Origin: Entomoplasma ellychniae
GTDB taxonomy: Bacteria > Bacillota_I > Bacilli_A > Mycoplasmatales > Mycoplasmataceae
NCBI RefSeq assembly: GCF_002930155.1
Contig: NZ_PHND01000001.1
Location: 248,001-312,000 of the forward strand
Reading direction: 5' to 3'
Length of the DNA stretch: 64,000 nucleotides
The translations under genes and the position numbers were made by a program. Positions 1 through 10,660 of the stretch are shown here, one piece after another (the first letter of the stretch is position 1; each line of letters begins with the position of its first letter). Below the pieces are notes generated by a model. It was not told the origin of the DNA and searched no databases. It saw only the letters and a program-made list of their open reading frames with translations.

Positions 1-830
1 TTATTTTATTAGCAAATAAATTCATTAAAACTTGTAAAGTTGATCAATTATTATCTATTGAAATAAATTATTTGATTAGTGGTGATGCTAGAAAAAAATA
101 TGAAATCGCATTGTTAGACGAAGTAAATAAAATTAAAGAAATTTGTGCTGATTGTGAAGTTAGAAAAGAAAAAAATATTTTAAGAGTTTTAGATTGTAAG
201 ATAGATGGTCACAAATACAAACAGTTACCTAAAATGTCTAAGTACATTAATGAAACAGACAAGTTAAGATTTGAACAAATAGTTAGTCAATTAAAGACAT
301 TAAATGTAAATGTCAAAATAAATGAAAAATTAGTTCGAGGTTTAGATTATTATACAGGTATTGTTTTTGAAGTAACAAATGTCAAAACTAGTCAAGCAGT
401 TATTGCTGGTGGAAGATATAATAATTTAGTAGAAAACATGGGTGGACCTTCAATCCCTGCTATTGGATTTGCAGTTGGTTGAGAAAGAATGCTGATTTTA
501 ATTGAAGAAAATCAAACTTTAAAAATAGAGGATAATCAATTAGATGTTTTTATTATTCCTATTTCAGATAAAGGAAGAATCATAACTAATAAATTAATGA
601 ATGAAATGAGAGATGAAAGTATAATTGTTGATACTAACTGAAATATTTCTAAACTTAAAAATGGATTTAAAGCTTCAGAAAAAGTTTTAACAAAAAATCT
701 TATAATAATTGGTGATGAAAGCATATGTACTAATGCATATGAAATAAAATCAAAAGTGTCAGACAAAATTGTAAAAGTAAAATATGATGAAATAATCTCA
801 TATTTAAAATTAGAGAAAGGGTGTAAATAA
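1..830 (+). CDS. hisS: Histidyl-tRNA synthetase, 5' end missing
   Basis: Class II aminoacyl-tRNA synthetase that charges tRNA-His with histidine in the cytoplasm. The window opens inside the gene, in the frame whose first complete codon is at position 3, and it stops at TAA 828-830. The visible 275 or so residues hold the HisRS signature RGLDYYTGIVFE and the motif 3 region (AGGRYNNLVE, then GFAVGWERM, where the W is a TGA codon). The C-terminal anticodon-binding domain follows (LDVFIIPISD to the end). The stop lies 2 nt before the aspS start, so the two synthetases are almost certainly cotranscribed, a common arrangement in Firmicutes and mollicutes. The N-terminal catalytic motifs lie upstream of the window. 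Identification is secure. Confidence 0.96.
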
Positions 831-832
831 TA

Positions 833-2569
833 ATGAACCGAACACACAATTGTGGCGAACTTAGCATTAAAAATAAAGGTGAAGAAGTTATTCTTCAAGG
901 ATGAGTTAAAAAAGTTCGTAATATTGGACAAGTGGCATTTATTGATTTAAAGGACATGTATGGTGTTACTCAAATATTAGTTACTGATTATAAAAAAGAT
1001 TTGCTTAGTGATTTAAAATCAGAGTATGTTATTAAAATCATTGGAACTGTAATTGAAAGAAAGTCAAAAAATTTAAACTTAAGCACTGGTGAAATTGAAA
1101 TAGAATTAAAAGATTTAGAAATTATAAATAAGAGTGAAATTACACCATTTCTTATTGAAGATGAAGTTCAAGTTAATGAAGATACAAGAATGTCTTACAG
1201 ATATTTAGATTTAAGAAGACCTGTTATTCAAAAAAATATAATTTTAAGATCTACTGTAAATAAGACTATTAGAAATGAATTTGACAATCTTGGTTTTATA
1301 GAAGTTGAGACACCTATATTTGGTAAATCTACTCCAGAGGGTGCAAGAGATTTTTTAGTTCCTTCAAGACTTAATCCAAATAATTTTTATGCTCTACCCC
1401 AATCACCTCAGCTATACAAACAACTATTGATGATTAGTGGTTTTGATAAATATTATCAAATTGCTAGATGTTTTAGAGATGAAGATTTAAGAATTGATAG
1501 ACAACCCGAATTTTCTCAATTAGATATGGAAATGTCGTTTTCAAGTGCATCGCAAGTTCAAGAAATTATTGAAAAGGTTGTTAAAAAAGTTATTAAAAAT
1601 ACAGTTAATGTTGATATCAATGAAGCGTTTTTAAAAATGACTTACAAAGAAGCTATTGATGTATATGGGGTTGATAAGCCTGATTTAAGATTTAATTTGC
1701 ATCTTAAAACTTTAACTGAGATATTCAAATCAACCAATATTCATTTTTTTTCCAATATAAAATCTATTGACTCTATTAGAGGAATTATGGTTGAAAGTTT
1801 ATTGTCTAAAAAAGATTTAGAAATACTAAATGAAGCAGCTAACCAAAAAGGATTTAAATCACTTGCTTTTATTAAGCATGATAATGGTAATTGATCTGGG
1901 TCATTAGCTTCAAGTTTAAGTGATCAAGAAAAAGAAGAATTAATTAAGGTATTTGAAATAAAAGATCAAGCAACTATTTTGTTGAATTTTGGTAAATATC
2001 AAAAAGTATCTGAAATGCTAGGTGTGGTTAGAAATAAAGCAGCAGAAATATTAGGATTAACTAACAAAAATGATTATAAATTTTTGTGAGTTATCGACTT
2101 CCCTTTATTTGAATGAAGTGAAGAAGAACAAAAATTTGTAGCAGCTCATAATCCGTTTACAATGCCACACAGTTCATCTATTGAAAACTTCGAAAGCGAT
2201 AAGCAAAATGCAATTGCTGATTCTTATGATTTAGTTTTAAATGGATTTGAATTAGGCAGTGGTTCTGTTCGAATTACAAATTCTGAAGTTCAAACTAGAA
2301 TGTTTGAAGCTGTTGGACTAGATCAGAAAACAATCGACAATAATTTTGGTTGATTTATAAATGCTTATAAATATGGGGCTCCAATTCATGCAGGTTTTGG
2401 ACTTGGAATTGATAGATTAACTATGATTTTAGCTCATGCTGACTCAATTAGGGATGTAATTGCTTTTCCAAAAAATTCAAAAGCACATGATTTAATGAAC
2501 CATGCCCCAGGCAATGTTTCACAACAACAACTCGATGAGCTTTATTTAAAATTAATACAAAAAAAATAA
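833..2569 (+). CDS. aspS: Aspartyl-tRNA synthetase
   Basis: Class IIb synthetase of 578 residues, the usual bacterial length, that charges tRNA-Asp. The start ATG at 833 follows hisS directly and gives [10 protein letters not shown]. An OB-fold anticodon-binding domain comes first ([21 protein letters not shown]), then motif 2 ([21 protein letters not shown]), the bacterial insertion domain (about residues 280-420), and the C-terminal motif 3 ([12 protein letters not shown]). Several tryptophans are TGA. The protein ends at TAA 2567-2569. It forms an operon with hisS, and the next gene starts 18 nt downstream behind a strong AGGAGG. No unusual feature was seen. Confidence 0.97.
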
Positions 2570-2587
2570 TTATGATAAGGAGGTAAC

Positions 2588-2842
2588 ATGAATAATTTCT
2601 TTAAACCTATTACAATATTTGGAACAAATATTTCTTTTTTAACAATATTTATTATCTTTATGAGTTTGTTGGTTTTATCTTTAGTAATATTTATTTTAAA
2701 CTTAATCTTCAAAAAGAAAAAAGGAATTAATGATAGCAGTAGAAAAGATTTAGAAATAAATAAAATTGATGAAGAAATCAATTCTATTGTAAAAAAATAT
2801 AGAATTAAAAATATGGAAGAAAAAGAGGTAGACAATGGATAA
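2588..2842 (+). CDS. Small single-span membrane protein, unknown function
   Basis: 84-residue protein of unknown role. A strong Shine-Dalgarno (AAGGAGG, ending 4-5 nt upstream) fixes the ATG at 2588. Residues about 13-37 form one hydrophobic transmembrane segment (ISFLTIFIIFMSLLVLSLV region), followed by a Lys-rich stretch (FKKKKG) and a charged, probably helical cytoplasmic tail. Its last 8 nt overlap the start of the next membrane-protein gene, so translational coupling is likely. I do not recognise a named family. It is probably cotranscribed with aspS. Confidence 0.75.
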   Translation: MNNFFKPITIFGTNISFLTIFIIFMSLLVLSLVIFILNLIFKKKKGINDSSRKDLEINKIDEEINSIVKKYRIKNMEEKEVDNG

Positions 2843-3713
2843 AGAACTTATGAACATAGATAATAAAGAATCTAATCCATTAGAAGTTGGAAATCAATTT
2901 AAAGATTCTGTAGATCAAAACATTAATTTGAATAAAAATCAAAATGAACGTTATGTAAATGTTGTACCAGATTTTTCTAAAGAGGAACTTGATAGTGTTG
3001 AAATTCATTCAAGTATTGCAAAAGAAATTAGAATGGAAAAATATAAGTTAACTATTTCTATTTTATTAAGCATAATAGTTTTATTTTTATCAACTTTCTT
3101 TTTAGCGCTATATTTTGCAACAAAAGATGTTGCTTTAGGTATTAATAAAAGTTCAATGCCACACCCGGGTATAACTATTACAGGTATAGCGCTACCAATT
3201 ATTGTAATTATTGTTAATCTTATTCGCTTGAGTCATTTAACTTCTGATATCAAAAGATATAGAGCTGAATTGATCATGGGAAGAGAAAGAATTCCTTTGT
3301 TTTTATTAAATACATATAAAAAAATAATTAAAAATTACATTTACTTAAATTGAATATGTATAACAATATATTTATATTCAAGTATCATTGCTGGTGTTTT
3401 ATTTGGAATTAATCAAGCCATCAAGTCACCAAACATTAATACAACTGTGATAATATGTTTAGTGATCTTGGGAGTTACAATAGTTTTTCACATTTTAGCT
3501 CTAATATTTAATTACAAAAGAAAAGGTAATATTGATGCTTATTATGGTTATGAAATAGTAACTATTGAACAACAATTATTGTTAAGAAAAGAAGCCAATA
3601 AGTTTTGTATGATTTTCTTTTTTACTATTCTTTTAATAATTGGGTTTGTAATTACAATTCCAATTTTATTAGTTAGAAAAAAACAAAACAAAAAGTTACT
3701 TTGATTTATATAA
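2835..3713 (+). CDS. Polytopic membrane protein, MSC_0882-like
   Basis: 292-residue membrane protein with about 70 hydrophilic N-terminal residues and then five predicted transmembrane helices. These lie near residues 72-97, 110-130, 174-195, 205-225 and 258-278. Between helices 2 and 3 is a charged loop with SDIKRYRAELIMGRERIPLF. This arrangement and loop resemble what is annotated in mollicutes as the MSC_0882 family, whose function is unknown; I make that assignment from memory with moderate certainty. TGA codons at 3351-3353 and 3702-3704 are read as Trp. The real stop is TAA 3711-3713. It overlaps the upstream small gene by 8 nt and ends the hisS-aspS cluster before the rpsU promoter. 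Confidence 0.8.
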
Positions 3714-3738
3714 TAAAATTAAAAATAACTTTTATATC

Positions 3739-3768
3739 TTGAAATTTTTTTTAAATTTAAGATATAAT
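3739..3768 (+). promoter_or_regulatory. Sigma-A type promoter of rpsU
   Basis: TTGAAA at 3739-3744 and TATAAT at 3763-3768 with an 18-nt AT-rich spacer, about 35 nt upstream of the rpsU start. It sits between the end of the previous membrane-protein gene and rpsU. This matches the bacterial sigma-70/A consensus closely. Confidence 0.7.
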
Positions 3769-3803
3769 TTTAATAATCTATTGAAAAGCGGGTGAATAAT
3801 TAA

Positions 3804-3968
3804 ATGGCAAGTATTAAAGTACATGAAGGTGAATCAATTGAAAAAGCACTTAAGCGTTTTCAAAAAGTAGCATCTGCTCAAAAAGCTGAAGCTAGAAAAC
3901 GTGAATACCACATGAATAAAAAAGAAAAAAGAATCTACAAGCAAAAACAAAACCGTAAATTCAAGTAA
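3804..3968 (+). CDS. rpsU: 30S ribosomal protein S21
   Basis: 54-residue basic protein of the small ribosomal subunit, MASIKVHEGESIEKALKRF at the N terminus and a Lys/Arg-rich C terminus (KKEKRIYKQKQNRKFK). S21 helps initiation by supporting base pairing between mRNA and the 3' end of 16S rRNA. It has its own consensus promoter just upstream and a strong intrinsic terminator just downstream, so it is a monocistronic unit. Too short for many ORF finders, but the family match is unambiguous. Confidence 0.96.
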   Translation: MASIKVHEGESIEKALKRFQKVASAQKAEARKREYHMNKKEKRIYKQKQNRKFK

Positions 3969-3976
3969 TTAAATTA

Positions 3977-4012
3977 AAAAAGTTTTCCAATATTTAGGAA
4001 AACTTTTTGTTT
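3977..4012 (+). terminator. Intrinsic terminator after rpsU
   Basis: AAAAAGTTTTCC and GGAAAACTTTTT form a 12-bp stem around an 8-nt loop, followed by a T-rich run. It starts 8 nt after the rpsU stop codon. Confidence 0.85.
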
Positions 4013-4021
4013 TGTTATTAT

Positions 4022-4408
4022 TTATTCAGTTATTAAGCTTTTCTTTTTTAATTTAAAAACTTTTAAATATGAAAAGAATAAAAAGAACAATGGAATGGCA
4101 TAAATCATTGCTAAAATAGATGGTATAAAAAATCATATTACATTTTTATTATATTTTCCTTCTTCAAAACTGTGCAATTATTAAATAAGATGTAATAGAA
4201 CAAAAAATAAATTCTGTTAAGAAATATAAAATCACTCAACCTACAAATGAATGAAGAAAAATTTCTTTCATTAAAGCACTTGCATCTGAACTGCCATTGA
4301 TGTGACTAATTAAATACAAACCTATTCATCCAAATAATTGTAAAGAAATAACTGTCGATACACGCTATAAATAATAAATAAAAATTTTGAAAAATTTCTT
4401 TGAAACAT
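4022..4408 (-). pseudogene. Frameshifted small integral membrane protein
   Basis: A good ribosome-binding site (GGGGGAAATTAAA) precedes an ATG at 4408-4406, but the reading frame is broken twice. MFQRNFSKFLFIIYS runs into a stop. The coherent hydrophobic protein continues in another frame (RVSTVISLQLFGWIGLYLIS and onward), then shifts again near 4175 to reach FFIPSILAMIYAIPLFFLFF and a Lys-rich end at TAA 4024-4022. Put together, the product would have about 128 residues and four transmembrane segments. The consistent TGA-as-Trp usage and hydrophobic pattern in all three frames argue for a recently inactivated gene. Sequencing error is the alternative. Family not recognised. Confidence 0.65.
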
Positions 4409-4459
4409 TTTAATTTCCCCCTTTGATTTTTAAATAATAATAAATCAATTTAATTTTGA

Positions 4460-5170
4460 TTATTTTAAGTTGTTTAAAAATACAATGTAAATATCAATAA
4501 AACCTTCAATGTAGCTTAATTGTAAATAAGAAAAATACATTAAGTTTAAAAATTGTTGTTCTGTAATTTCGTTAGCTTTAAATAGCCTTGAAGAATATTT
4601 AACAATAACACCAATAATAACTCTTGGATCAAATAAATCTTTTTTGAACTCAATAACTTCACTAAAAATCTTTTTAAGATTATTTTTAATTTGATCATTT
4701 CCGCCAAAATTTGATATAACTTCTTTTTGATAACGTTTTCATTTTTCAAAATTTTTATTATTTGCAAACTTAACAGCATTTATTTTAGTTATTTGGTTAA
4801 ATTCGTCATCTTTATTGGAATAGTAGAACTCAGCTATTGTTTGAATTGCACTTACATATCCATTCAAATTCATGTAATTAATAATAGAGTTATCAAACTT
4901 TTTGAAAGCAGCTCTATTACTTACAATTATTTTTATTTTTGGAATATAAAAGTTTAAATAATTATTAACACCAGCTATCAAACCTTCATAATTAGTTTCA
5001 GAAGATTTTGAAAATTTTATAAAGTCATTTGGATTTAACCCAAATTTAAGAATCATATTTCTTGACTTTTTTAATTTATTATCAACTTTTCTAGTTCATC
5101 ATGGTGTTACTTTATCAAGATTATCTAAAACATTTTTATCAGTTATTTGCAGTTTATAATATTGAATCAT
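4460..5170 (-). CDS. Hypothetical cytoplasmic protein
   Basis: 236-residue protein read from ATG 5170 with AAGGAG 7 nt upstream, ending at TAA 4462-4460. It needs TGA-as-Trp at several places, including a WW pair near residue 24 (KVTPWWTRK). No signal peptide or membrane span is visible. It is mixed alpha-type with many Asn, Lys and Ile. I recognise no motif or family. It is divergent from the following plus-strand hypothetical gene, sharing an AT-rich promoter region of about 70 bp. Confidence 0.75.
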
Positions 5171-5242
5171 AATACTCCTTTAAAATATTTAAAAGTTTTG
5201 TTTGGTATAATTATATATAATTTAAATATAAAGAGGTACATC

Positions 5243-5917
5243 ATGAATAAAGAAGTTGAAATAGATTTTTTAGAGCCAAGTTTGTCAATAATAATTTCAA
5301 ACTTAGAAGAAATTGAATACGAATTAGAAAAAAGTAGTTCTATTAATAAAGACTTTATAAATTTAATAGATAAATTCAATGAAGTTGAACAATTGTCTGA
5401 ACTACATAATTTATTTGATGAATTAAAAAAACAAGCACCTGAAATTAAAAAAACTATATCAAAACTTGAAATTGAAGATAAGTACGAAACTTTAATTTCA
5501 TTGTATTCAGCAACCCTAACTTCTGAATTTTTGCATGAAAATGAATTTTTGTTTAATCATATTGAAGAAGTTCAAAAACTTATTGAAAGTAAAGTTGTAA
5601 ATGATGATTATGAAATATTTGAAAACTATAAAACTATTATCATTGCTAAGATAAATGAATTATATGCAAAAGCTTTAATTATTTTTGAACAACAACCAAA
5701 ACAAGATAATGAAATTTTAAAGATTTTAAAAATAGCTCAAGAAGAAACAAATCTTAATGACTTAAGAGAAGCAAGCAAACTTTTGATTGGTATTTTAAAA
5801 ATTATTTTTAAATATGATGATTTAAAATCAGAAGAATTATTAATAAGTTTGGTTAAAGCAGATGTGTTAATTTCTTTAATTGATTTATGAAGTGAATTTG
5901 AATTAGAAGAAAATTAA
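5243..5917 (+). CDS. Hypothetical acidic helical protein
   Basis: 224-residue protein without membrane segments, rich in Glu, Leu and Ile and probably all-helical. An upstream in-frame ATG exists at 5147, but ATG 5243 is preferred because GAGG precedes it by 7 nt and the upstream extension overlaps the divergent gene. One Trp is TGA (5888-5890). The stop is TAA 5915-5917, 1 nt before the next ATG. It heads a three-gene run (5243, 5919, 6514) of proteins of unknown function leading into ysxC. No family recognised. Confidence 0.75.
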
Positions 5918-5918
5918 T

Positions 5919-6536
5919 ATGTCAAACAAACATTTAATGGTGATTTTTGTTATATCTTTATACCTTATAGTTCTTTTAATATCTGGATTATTAGCTTTTA
6001 TGTATCATGTAAAGCATAAACCATTTATGAATTTTAATAAAAAGTTTCATAATGAAGTGATAAAGACTTTTAATGATTTTGTTCTAAAAAATAATCTAAC
6101 GCCTGTTAAGGGTATTTTTGAAACGAAAATAGGTGAAGACATTTTATTAGTTCAGAAAATGAAAGTTGAAATATTACAAAAATCAAAAAAAGAAATAAAA
6201 AAAAGTCAAAAGGATATTGATAATAATATTTTTAATGTTATGAAAAGCAGTTATAAATTATTTAATAAACCTAAAAAAATCTTTTTTGATGAATGCAGCG
6301 TTTTTTTAAGTAATAAAAGATTAGTTATTAAAATAAAAGATGATTATAAAATAATTTCTTTAGATAAAGTTTTGATTTGTAGTTTTTATACATTGCAACA
6401 TATTGGTGAACTCTTTAAAACACTATTAATTGAAACACAAGAAGAAAAACTTATATTTATAGTTGAAGAATTAAGAATAGGAATAATGATAAACAAAATG
6501 TTAGGTGGTAGCAATGGACAAAAAAGATATATATAA
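5919..6536 (+). CDS. N-terminally anchored hypothetical protein
   Basis: 205 residues with a single N-terminal transmembrane segment (about 7-29, MVIFVISLYLIVLLISGLLA region). A Lys-rich helical middle follows, then a C-terminal region of alternating hydrophobic strands (residues about 120-190) that could form a small beta domain. No Cys lipobox, so a membrane anchor rather than a lipoprotein. The gene begins 1 nt after the previous stop and overlaps the next start by about 20 nt, so translational coupling is likely. Function unknown. Confidence 0.75.
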   Translation: MSNKHLMVIFVISLYLIVLLISGLLAFMYHVKHKPFMNFNKKFHNEVIKTFNDFVLKNNLTPVKGIFETKIGEDILLVQKMKVEILQKSKKEIKKSQKDIDNNIFNVMKSSYKLFNKPKKIFFDECSVFLSNKRLVIKIKDDYKIISLDKVLICSFYTLQHIGELFKTLLIETQEEKLIFIVEELRIGIMINKMLGGSNGQKRYI

Positions 6537-7068
6537 TTTAATTGCATTATTAGTTTCAGTTATAGGTATTAGTGGGGTTATACTATATAGTGTTTTAATT
6601 CAATTTAATAAACAAAGAACATTGCATAAATTTGAAAAGCAAAAAGCTATTCATTTTTTTAACAAAAAAGCTTTTTTGTTTTGTTTGATAAGTGTTGTTA
6701 TTTCTACTATTGTTTTTGTTTTTGTTTTATTAAGCGCAGGATTAATGTTTTTAATTGAATTTAAAATAATGTTTTTTATTAATTCAATTATTACATCAGT
6801 TTATTTTATTTGTTTAATAATAACTTATTTTATTTGAAGGCTTTGATCAAAATCTATTTATTTTATTATTGTAAATGATGAAATTATTGTGGATGATCAA
6901 GCTATAAAGTTTGAAAATATACATAGTATCACAAATGATGAAAAAAGAAAAAACATTATAATTCACTATATAAATACAGAAAAAAAAGGTACAATAATAA
7001 CTATTAAATATAATTGAGAACTAAAAGATCTTATTATAGAAAATAAAATTAATAATCATTTTATTTAA
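6514..7068 (+). CDS. Hypothetical membrane protein
   Basis: 184-residue protein. ATG 6514 is chosen over GTG 6505 because an AGGTGG lies 5 nt before it. Residues about 7-29 form one transmembrane helix and 50-105 two or three more. The C-terminal 70 residues form a soluble strand-rich domain (KSIYFIIVNDEIIVDDQAIK region). Similar anchor-plus-strand layouts in this gene and its upstream neighbour suggest related roles, but this is inference. Trp codons are TGA at 6835, 6844 and 7015. It overlaps the previous gene and ends 10 nt before ysxC. Confidence 0.72.
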
Positions 7069-7078
7069 AAGGAGCTTA

Positions 7079-7669
7079 ATGTTTAAACAAAGTGTTTTTA
7101 TTAAATCAGCAGCTGATAAAAGCGGATGAATTGAAGATGAAATTCCCGAGATACTTTTTGTAGGTAGAAGTAATGTGGGTAAATCAAGTTTTATAAATTC
7201 ATTAGCAAATAATAAAAAATTAGCAAAAGTAGCAAACACCCCAGGTAAAACTAGACTGTTAAATTTTTTTGATATAAACAATAGTCTTTTTAGATTGGTT
7301 GATGCACCAGGTTATGGGTATGCAAAAATAGCAAAAGATGCAAAAATGAGATTTGCTGAAATGATGGAAGAGTATTTTGATAAAAGAGAAAATTTGAAAG
7401 CAATTGTCATGTTAGTTGACTTACGTCATAAACCAACTAAAGATGATCAAGAAATGTATGAATTTTTAAAATCATCTAATAAAAGAGTTTTAATAATAGG
7501 AACTAAATTGGATAAGTTAAAAAGAAATGAAATTGTTAGAAATGAAAAATTAATAAAAGAAACTTTAAATTTTAATCCAAAACATGCATTCATAAAAGTT
7601 TCAAATGAACACAAAATTGGGTTAGAAGAAAGTTTTGAACTTTTAATAAGATTAATAAAGGAAGATTAA
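7079..7669 (+). CDS. ysxC: Ribosome biogenesis GTPase YsxC/EngB
   Basis: 196-residue TrmE-Era-EngA-EngB-Septin-class GTPase needed for assembly of the large ribosomal subunit. G1 is GRSNVGKSS (about residues 29-37), G2 includes the T of NTPGKTR, G3 is DAPGYGY and G4 is TKLD (GTKLDKLKR). The ATG at 7079 follows AAGGAGC and gives a family-typical N terminus; residue 17 is a TGA-coded Trp. The gene follows the hypothetical membrane proteins by 10 nt and precedes the Ca2+ ATPase by 1 nt, so it is part of an operon. Length fits the family. Confidence 0.95.
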
Positions 7670-7670
7670 A

Positions 7671-10541
7671 ATGAAAAAAATAGAGAGTTATAAAATAAAA
7701 GAAGTTGAAGTCCATTTTAAAAGTGATTTTAAAAATGGATTAACAGAACAAGAAGCGCAATCCAGACTGCAAAAAGATGGGAAAAATGAATTAGAAATTA
7801 AAAAAATAACTCCTTGATGAGTAATTTTATTACATTCTTTTATAGAACCACTTCAAGTTATTTTAATGTTAGCTGCTATTGTTTCTATAATTGCGCCTGC
7901 TGCTGTTAATAATTGAAAAGTTTCATTACATGATTTTGTTGATTTTATAGTTATTATGTTAATTGTTATAGCTGATGCTATTTTAGAAACTGTTCAAACG
8001 GTTAAAGCAAGAAAAAGCGTTGATGCTTTAAAGTCACTTTCTAAACCAAGAGCAGTAGTTTTAAGAAATGGTAATCAAAAAGAAATTGCTGCTAGTGACT
8101 TAGTTGTTGGCGATATTGTTATTTTAGAAGCTGGTAAATATGTGCCAGCTGAGTTAAGAATCATTGAATCAGTTGATTTTATGATTGATGAATCTATTTT
8201 AACTGGTGAATCAGTTCCCGTGGAAAAAACTCATAATCCAATTAAAGAAACTAACATGTTAGCTGACATGAAAAATATTGCTTTTATGTCTACTTTTACA
8301 ACAGCTGGTAGAGCAATCGGGGTTGTAATTAAAACAGCAAAAGAAAGTGAAATTGGAAAAATTTCTAAAGCTATTAATGATAATGATCAAGAACAAACAC
8401 CTTTAGAAAAAAAACTTACAAAATTTAGTTATTGAATTTCATGTATTGCTGGGATTATTGGAATTATAGTATTTGTTTCTTTATTTGTAACTGGTAAAAG
8501 TGAGAATGGAGCATGAATTAGCTATTTAATGGTTGCTATTACTTTAGCAATTGGAGTTATTCCTGAATCATTAGCAGCTGTTGTTTCTATTACATTATCT
8601 TTTTCAACAAAAAGAATGGCTAAGAATAATGTTATTGTTAAAAAATTATCTAGTGTTGAAACTTTAGGTTCGGTTAATGTTATATGTACTGATAAAACAG
8701 GAACATTAACCCAAAATAAAATGACAGTTCAAAAAGTTATTTACAATAATAAAATAGTCAATGCTGAAGAGTATATTGCAGAAAATAATAAATTGCAAAA
8801 AGATTTATTATTAAAAGCACTTGTATTACCAAATGATGGAGTTACTGAAGGTGAAGAAAGAATTGGTGACCCAACTGAGTTAGCTTTAGTTGACTATGCT
8901 GAATTAATGAATATTGATGAACAAAAATATAGAAAAATGTATCAAAGAATTCATGAGTTACCTTTTAATAGTGAAAGAAAATTAATGAGTACTTTAAACC
9001 AAGTAGATGATAAAAAAATAATTTTTACTAAAGGTGCTATTGATCAATTATTGAAAGTATGTAAAAAAATTATTATTGAAGATAAAATTGTACCTATATC
9101 TGAATCACACAAAAACGAAATATTAAAATCAAGTATGAATTTATCAAGTGATGCTCTTAGAGTTTTAGCTTTTGCTTACAAAGAAACTAATAATGATTTA
9201 GCCAAAGAAGAAGATTTAGTTTTTATTGGCGCTGTTGCTATGATTGATCCAGTTAGAAAAGAAGCTGTTTGAGCTATTGAACAAGCTAAGTCAGCTGGAA
9301 TAGATGTTTGCATGATTACAGGTGATCATGCTATTACTGCACTTGCAATTGCTAGAGACTTAGGTTTGGCATTCGAAAAATCACAAGTTATTAGTTCTGA
9401 TGAATTGGAAAAAATGAGTGATGAAGAATTAACTGATAAAATTGTCAATGTTAGAGTATTTGCAAGAGTTAATCCAGAACATAAAGTAAGAATTGTATCT
9501 TGTTTACAAAATAAAGGTTTTATAGTCTCTATGACTGGAGATGGAGTTAATGATGCGCCTTCATTATCAAAAGCTGAAATTGGGGTTGCTATGGGTATTA
9601 CAGGTACTGATGTTGCCAAACAAGCAAGTGATGTAATATTGACTGATGATAATTTTGCAACAATTATGTTTGGTGTAAACGAAGGAAGAAATGTTTATCA
9701 AAAAATAAAAAGATCAATAACGTTATTAATGGGATTTAATTTAGCTAACGTGTTATCGATATTAATAATTTCATTAATAATTAAAGTTTCTCCTCTAGAA
9801 GCCACAAATATTTTATTTATTAATTTAATTGTAGAATCATGTTTAGCAATTGCAATTGGTATGGGTCCATTAGACAATACTTTAATGAAGCAAAAACCAG
9901 TAGTTGGTAAAAATGGTTTGTTAAAAGGTTTAGCATTCTCTATTTTAAAAATAGGGGTTGTATCTGCTGTTTTCACAGTTTTATCTTTCTTTATAGGAAT
10001 GATGGCAACAGACACTGTTTATTGAGCAAAAAAAATAACTGAATTATCAGCAGAGCAATCATGATGACAACAAATTAAACTCATTAATTCACTTCAACAA
10101 TTAGACGATTATATAATAACGGGTAGAACAAGTATGTTTATTACTATGGTGATTTCACCATTACTATTTGCTCATTTAATAAAATTGTCAAATTGAAAAG
10201 CAGATAAAAAAGTAAGTTTATTAATTTCAAAACCTTTAATAAATGCTTCTTTAATAGCTTTAGTATTATCTTTAGCTGTAATGTTTATTCCTTTAATTAA
10301 TGACAAAGTTTTCAAGTTAATGGGATTTGGAACTAGTGAAGGATGAAATGCAAATAGTGTTTGAGTTTTATTTTCAGCTTTAGGAATTGCATTTTTACCA
10401 TTTATAAGTATTTTATTAATTGACATTGTAGTTTTTTATTCATACCACTTATCAATTGCTAATTGAGATAAAAATCAAAAACTTGTAGCAGAGTTAGTTG
10501 AAATAGACACAAAAGAATTTCATAACAAAGAGAAAAAATAA
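7671..10541 (+). CDS. P2A-type cation-transporting ATPase (probable Ca2+)
   Basis: 956-residue P-type ATPase that exports a cation, most likely Ca2+, using ATP. Visible landmarks: an N-terminal cation-ATPase domain (GLTEQEAQSRLQKDGKNEL), the actuator TGES at residues 178-181, transmembrane helix 4 with IPESLAAVV (P2A enzymes usually have PEGLP), the phosphorylation site DKTGT at 341-345, the nucleotide-binding domain, the hinge motif GDGVNDAP at about 623-630, and a six-helix C-terminal domain. Size and order match SERCA/LCA1-like proteins. The IPES variant leaves ion specificity slightly open. It starts 1 nt after ysxC and is followed by an intrinsic terminator. Confidence 0.92.
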
Positions 10542-10549
10542 ATTTTTTA

Positions 10550-10577
10550 AACAACAAATTTAATTTGTTGTTTTTTA
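10550..10577 (+). terminator. Intrinsic terminator after the Ca2+ ATPase
   Basis: AACAACAAA and TTTGTTGTT form a 9-bp stem with a 5-nt loop followed by a T run, 9 nt after the ATPase stop. Confidence 0.8.
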
Positions 10578-10594
10578 TATTTTTTACATTTTAC

Positions 10595-10625
10595 TTGCAT
10601 TAAAGTAAGGTTAAAGTATTAATAT
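10595..10625 (+). promoter_or_regulatory. MerR-type promoter/operator of the reductase-symporter operon
   Basis: TTGCAT (10595-10600) and TAATAT (10620-10625) are separated by 19 nt, the long spacer typical of MerR-activated promoters. The spacer begins TAAAGTA and holds an imperfect dyad, GCATTAAA against TTAAAGTA. The first 13 nt (TTGCATTAAAGTA) are identical to those of the promoters at 53263 and 53701, which flank a MerR-family gene in this window. The right half is less well conserved than at those two sites. Confidence 0.6.
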
Positions 10626-10660
10626 TATAATAAGTTAATATTCGTGAAAAAAGGAGTCTT

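Noticed and set aside
5147-5242. Longer N terminus for the 224-residue protein at 5243
   Set aside because: The upstream ATG has no Shine-Dalgarno and the extension overlaps the divergent gene and its promoter.
9326-9619. Minus-strand open frame within the P-type ATPase
   Set aside because: Mirror of the conserved GDGVNDAP region; no independent evidence for a gene.
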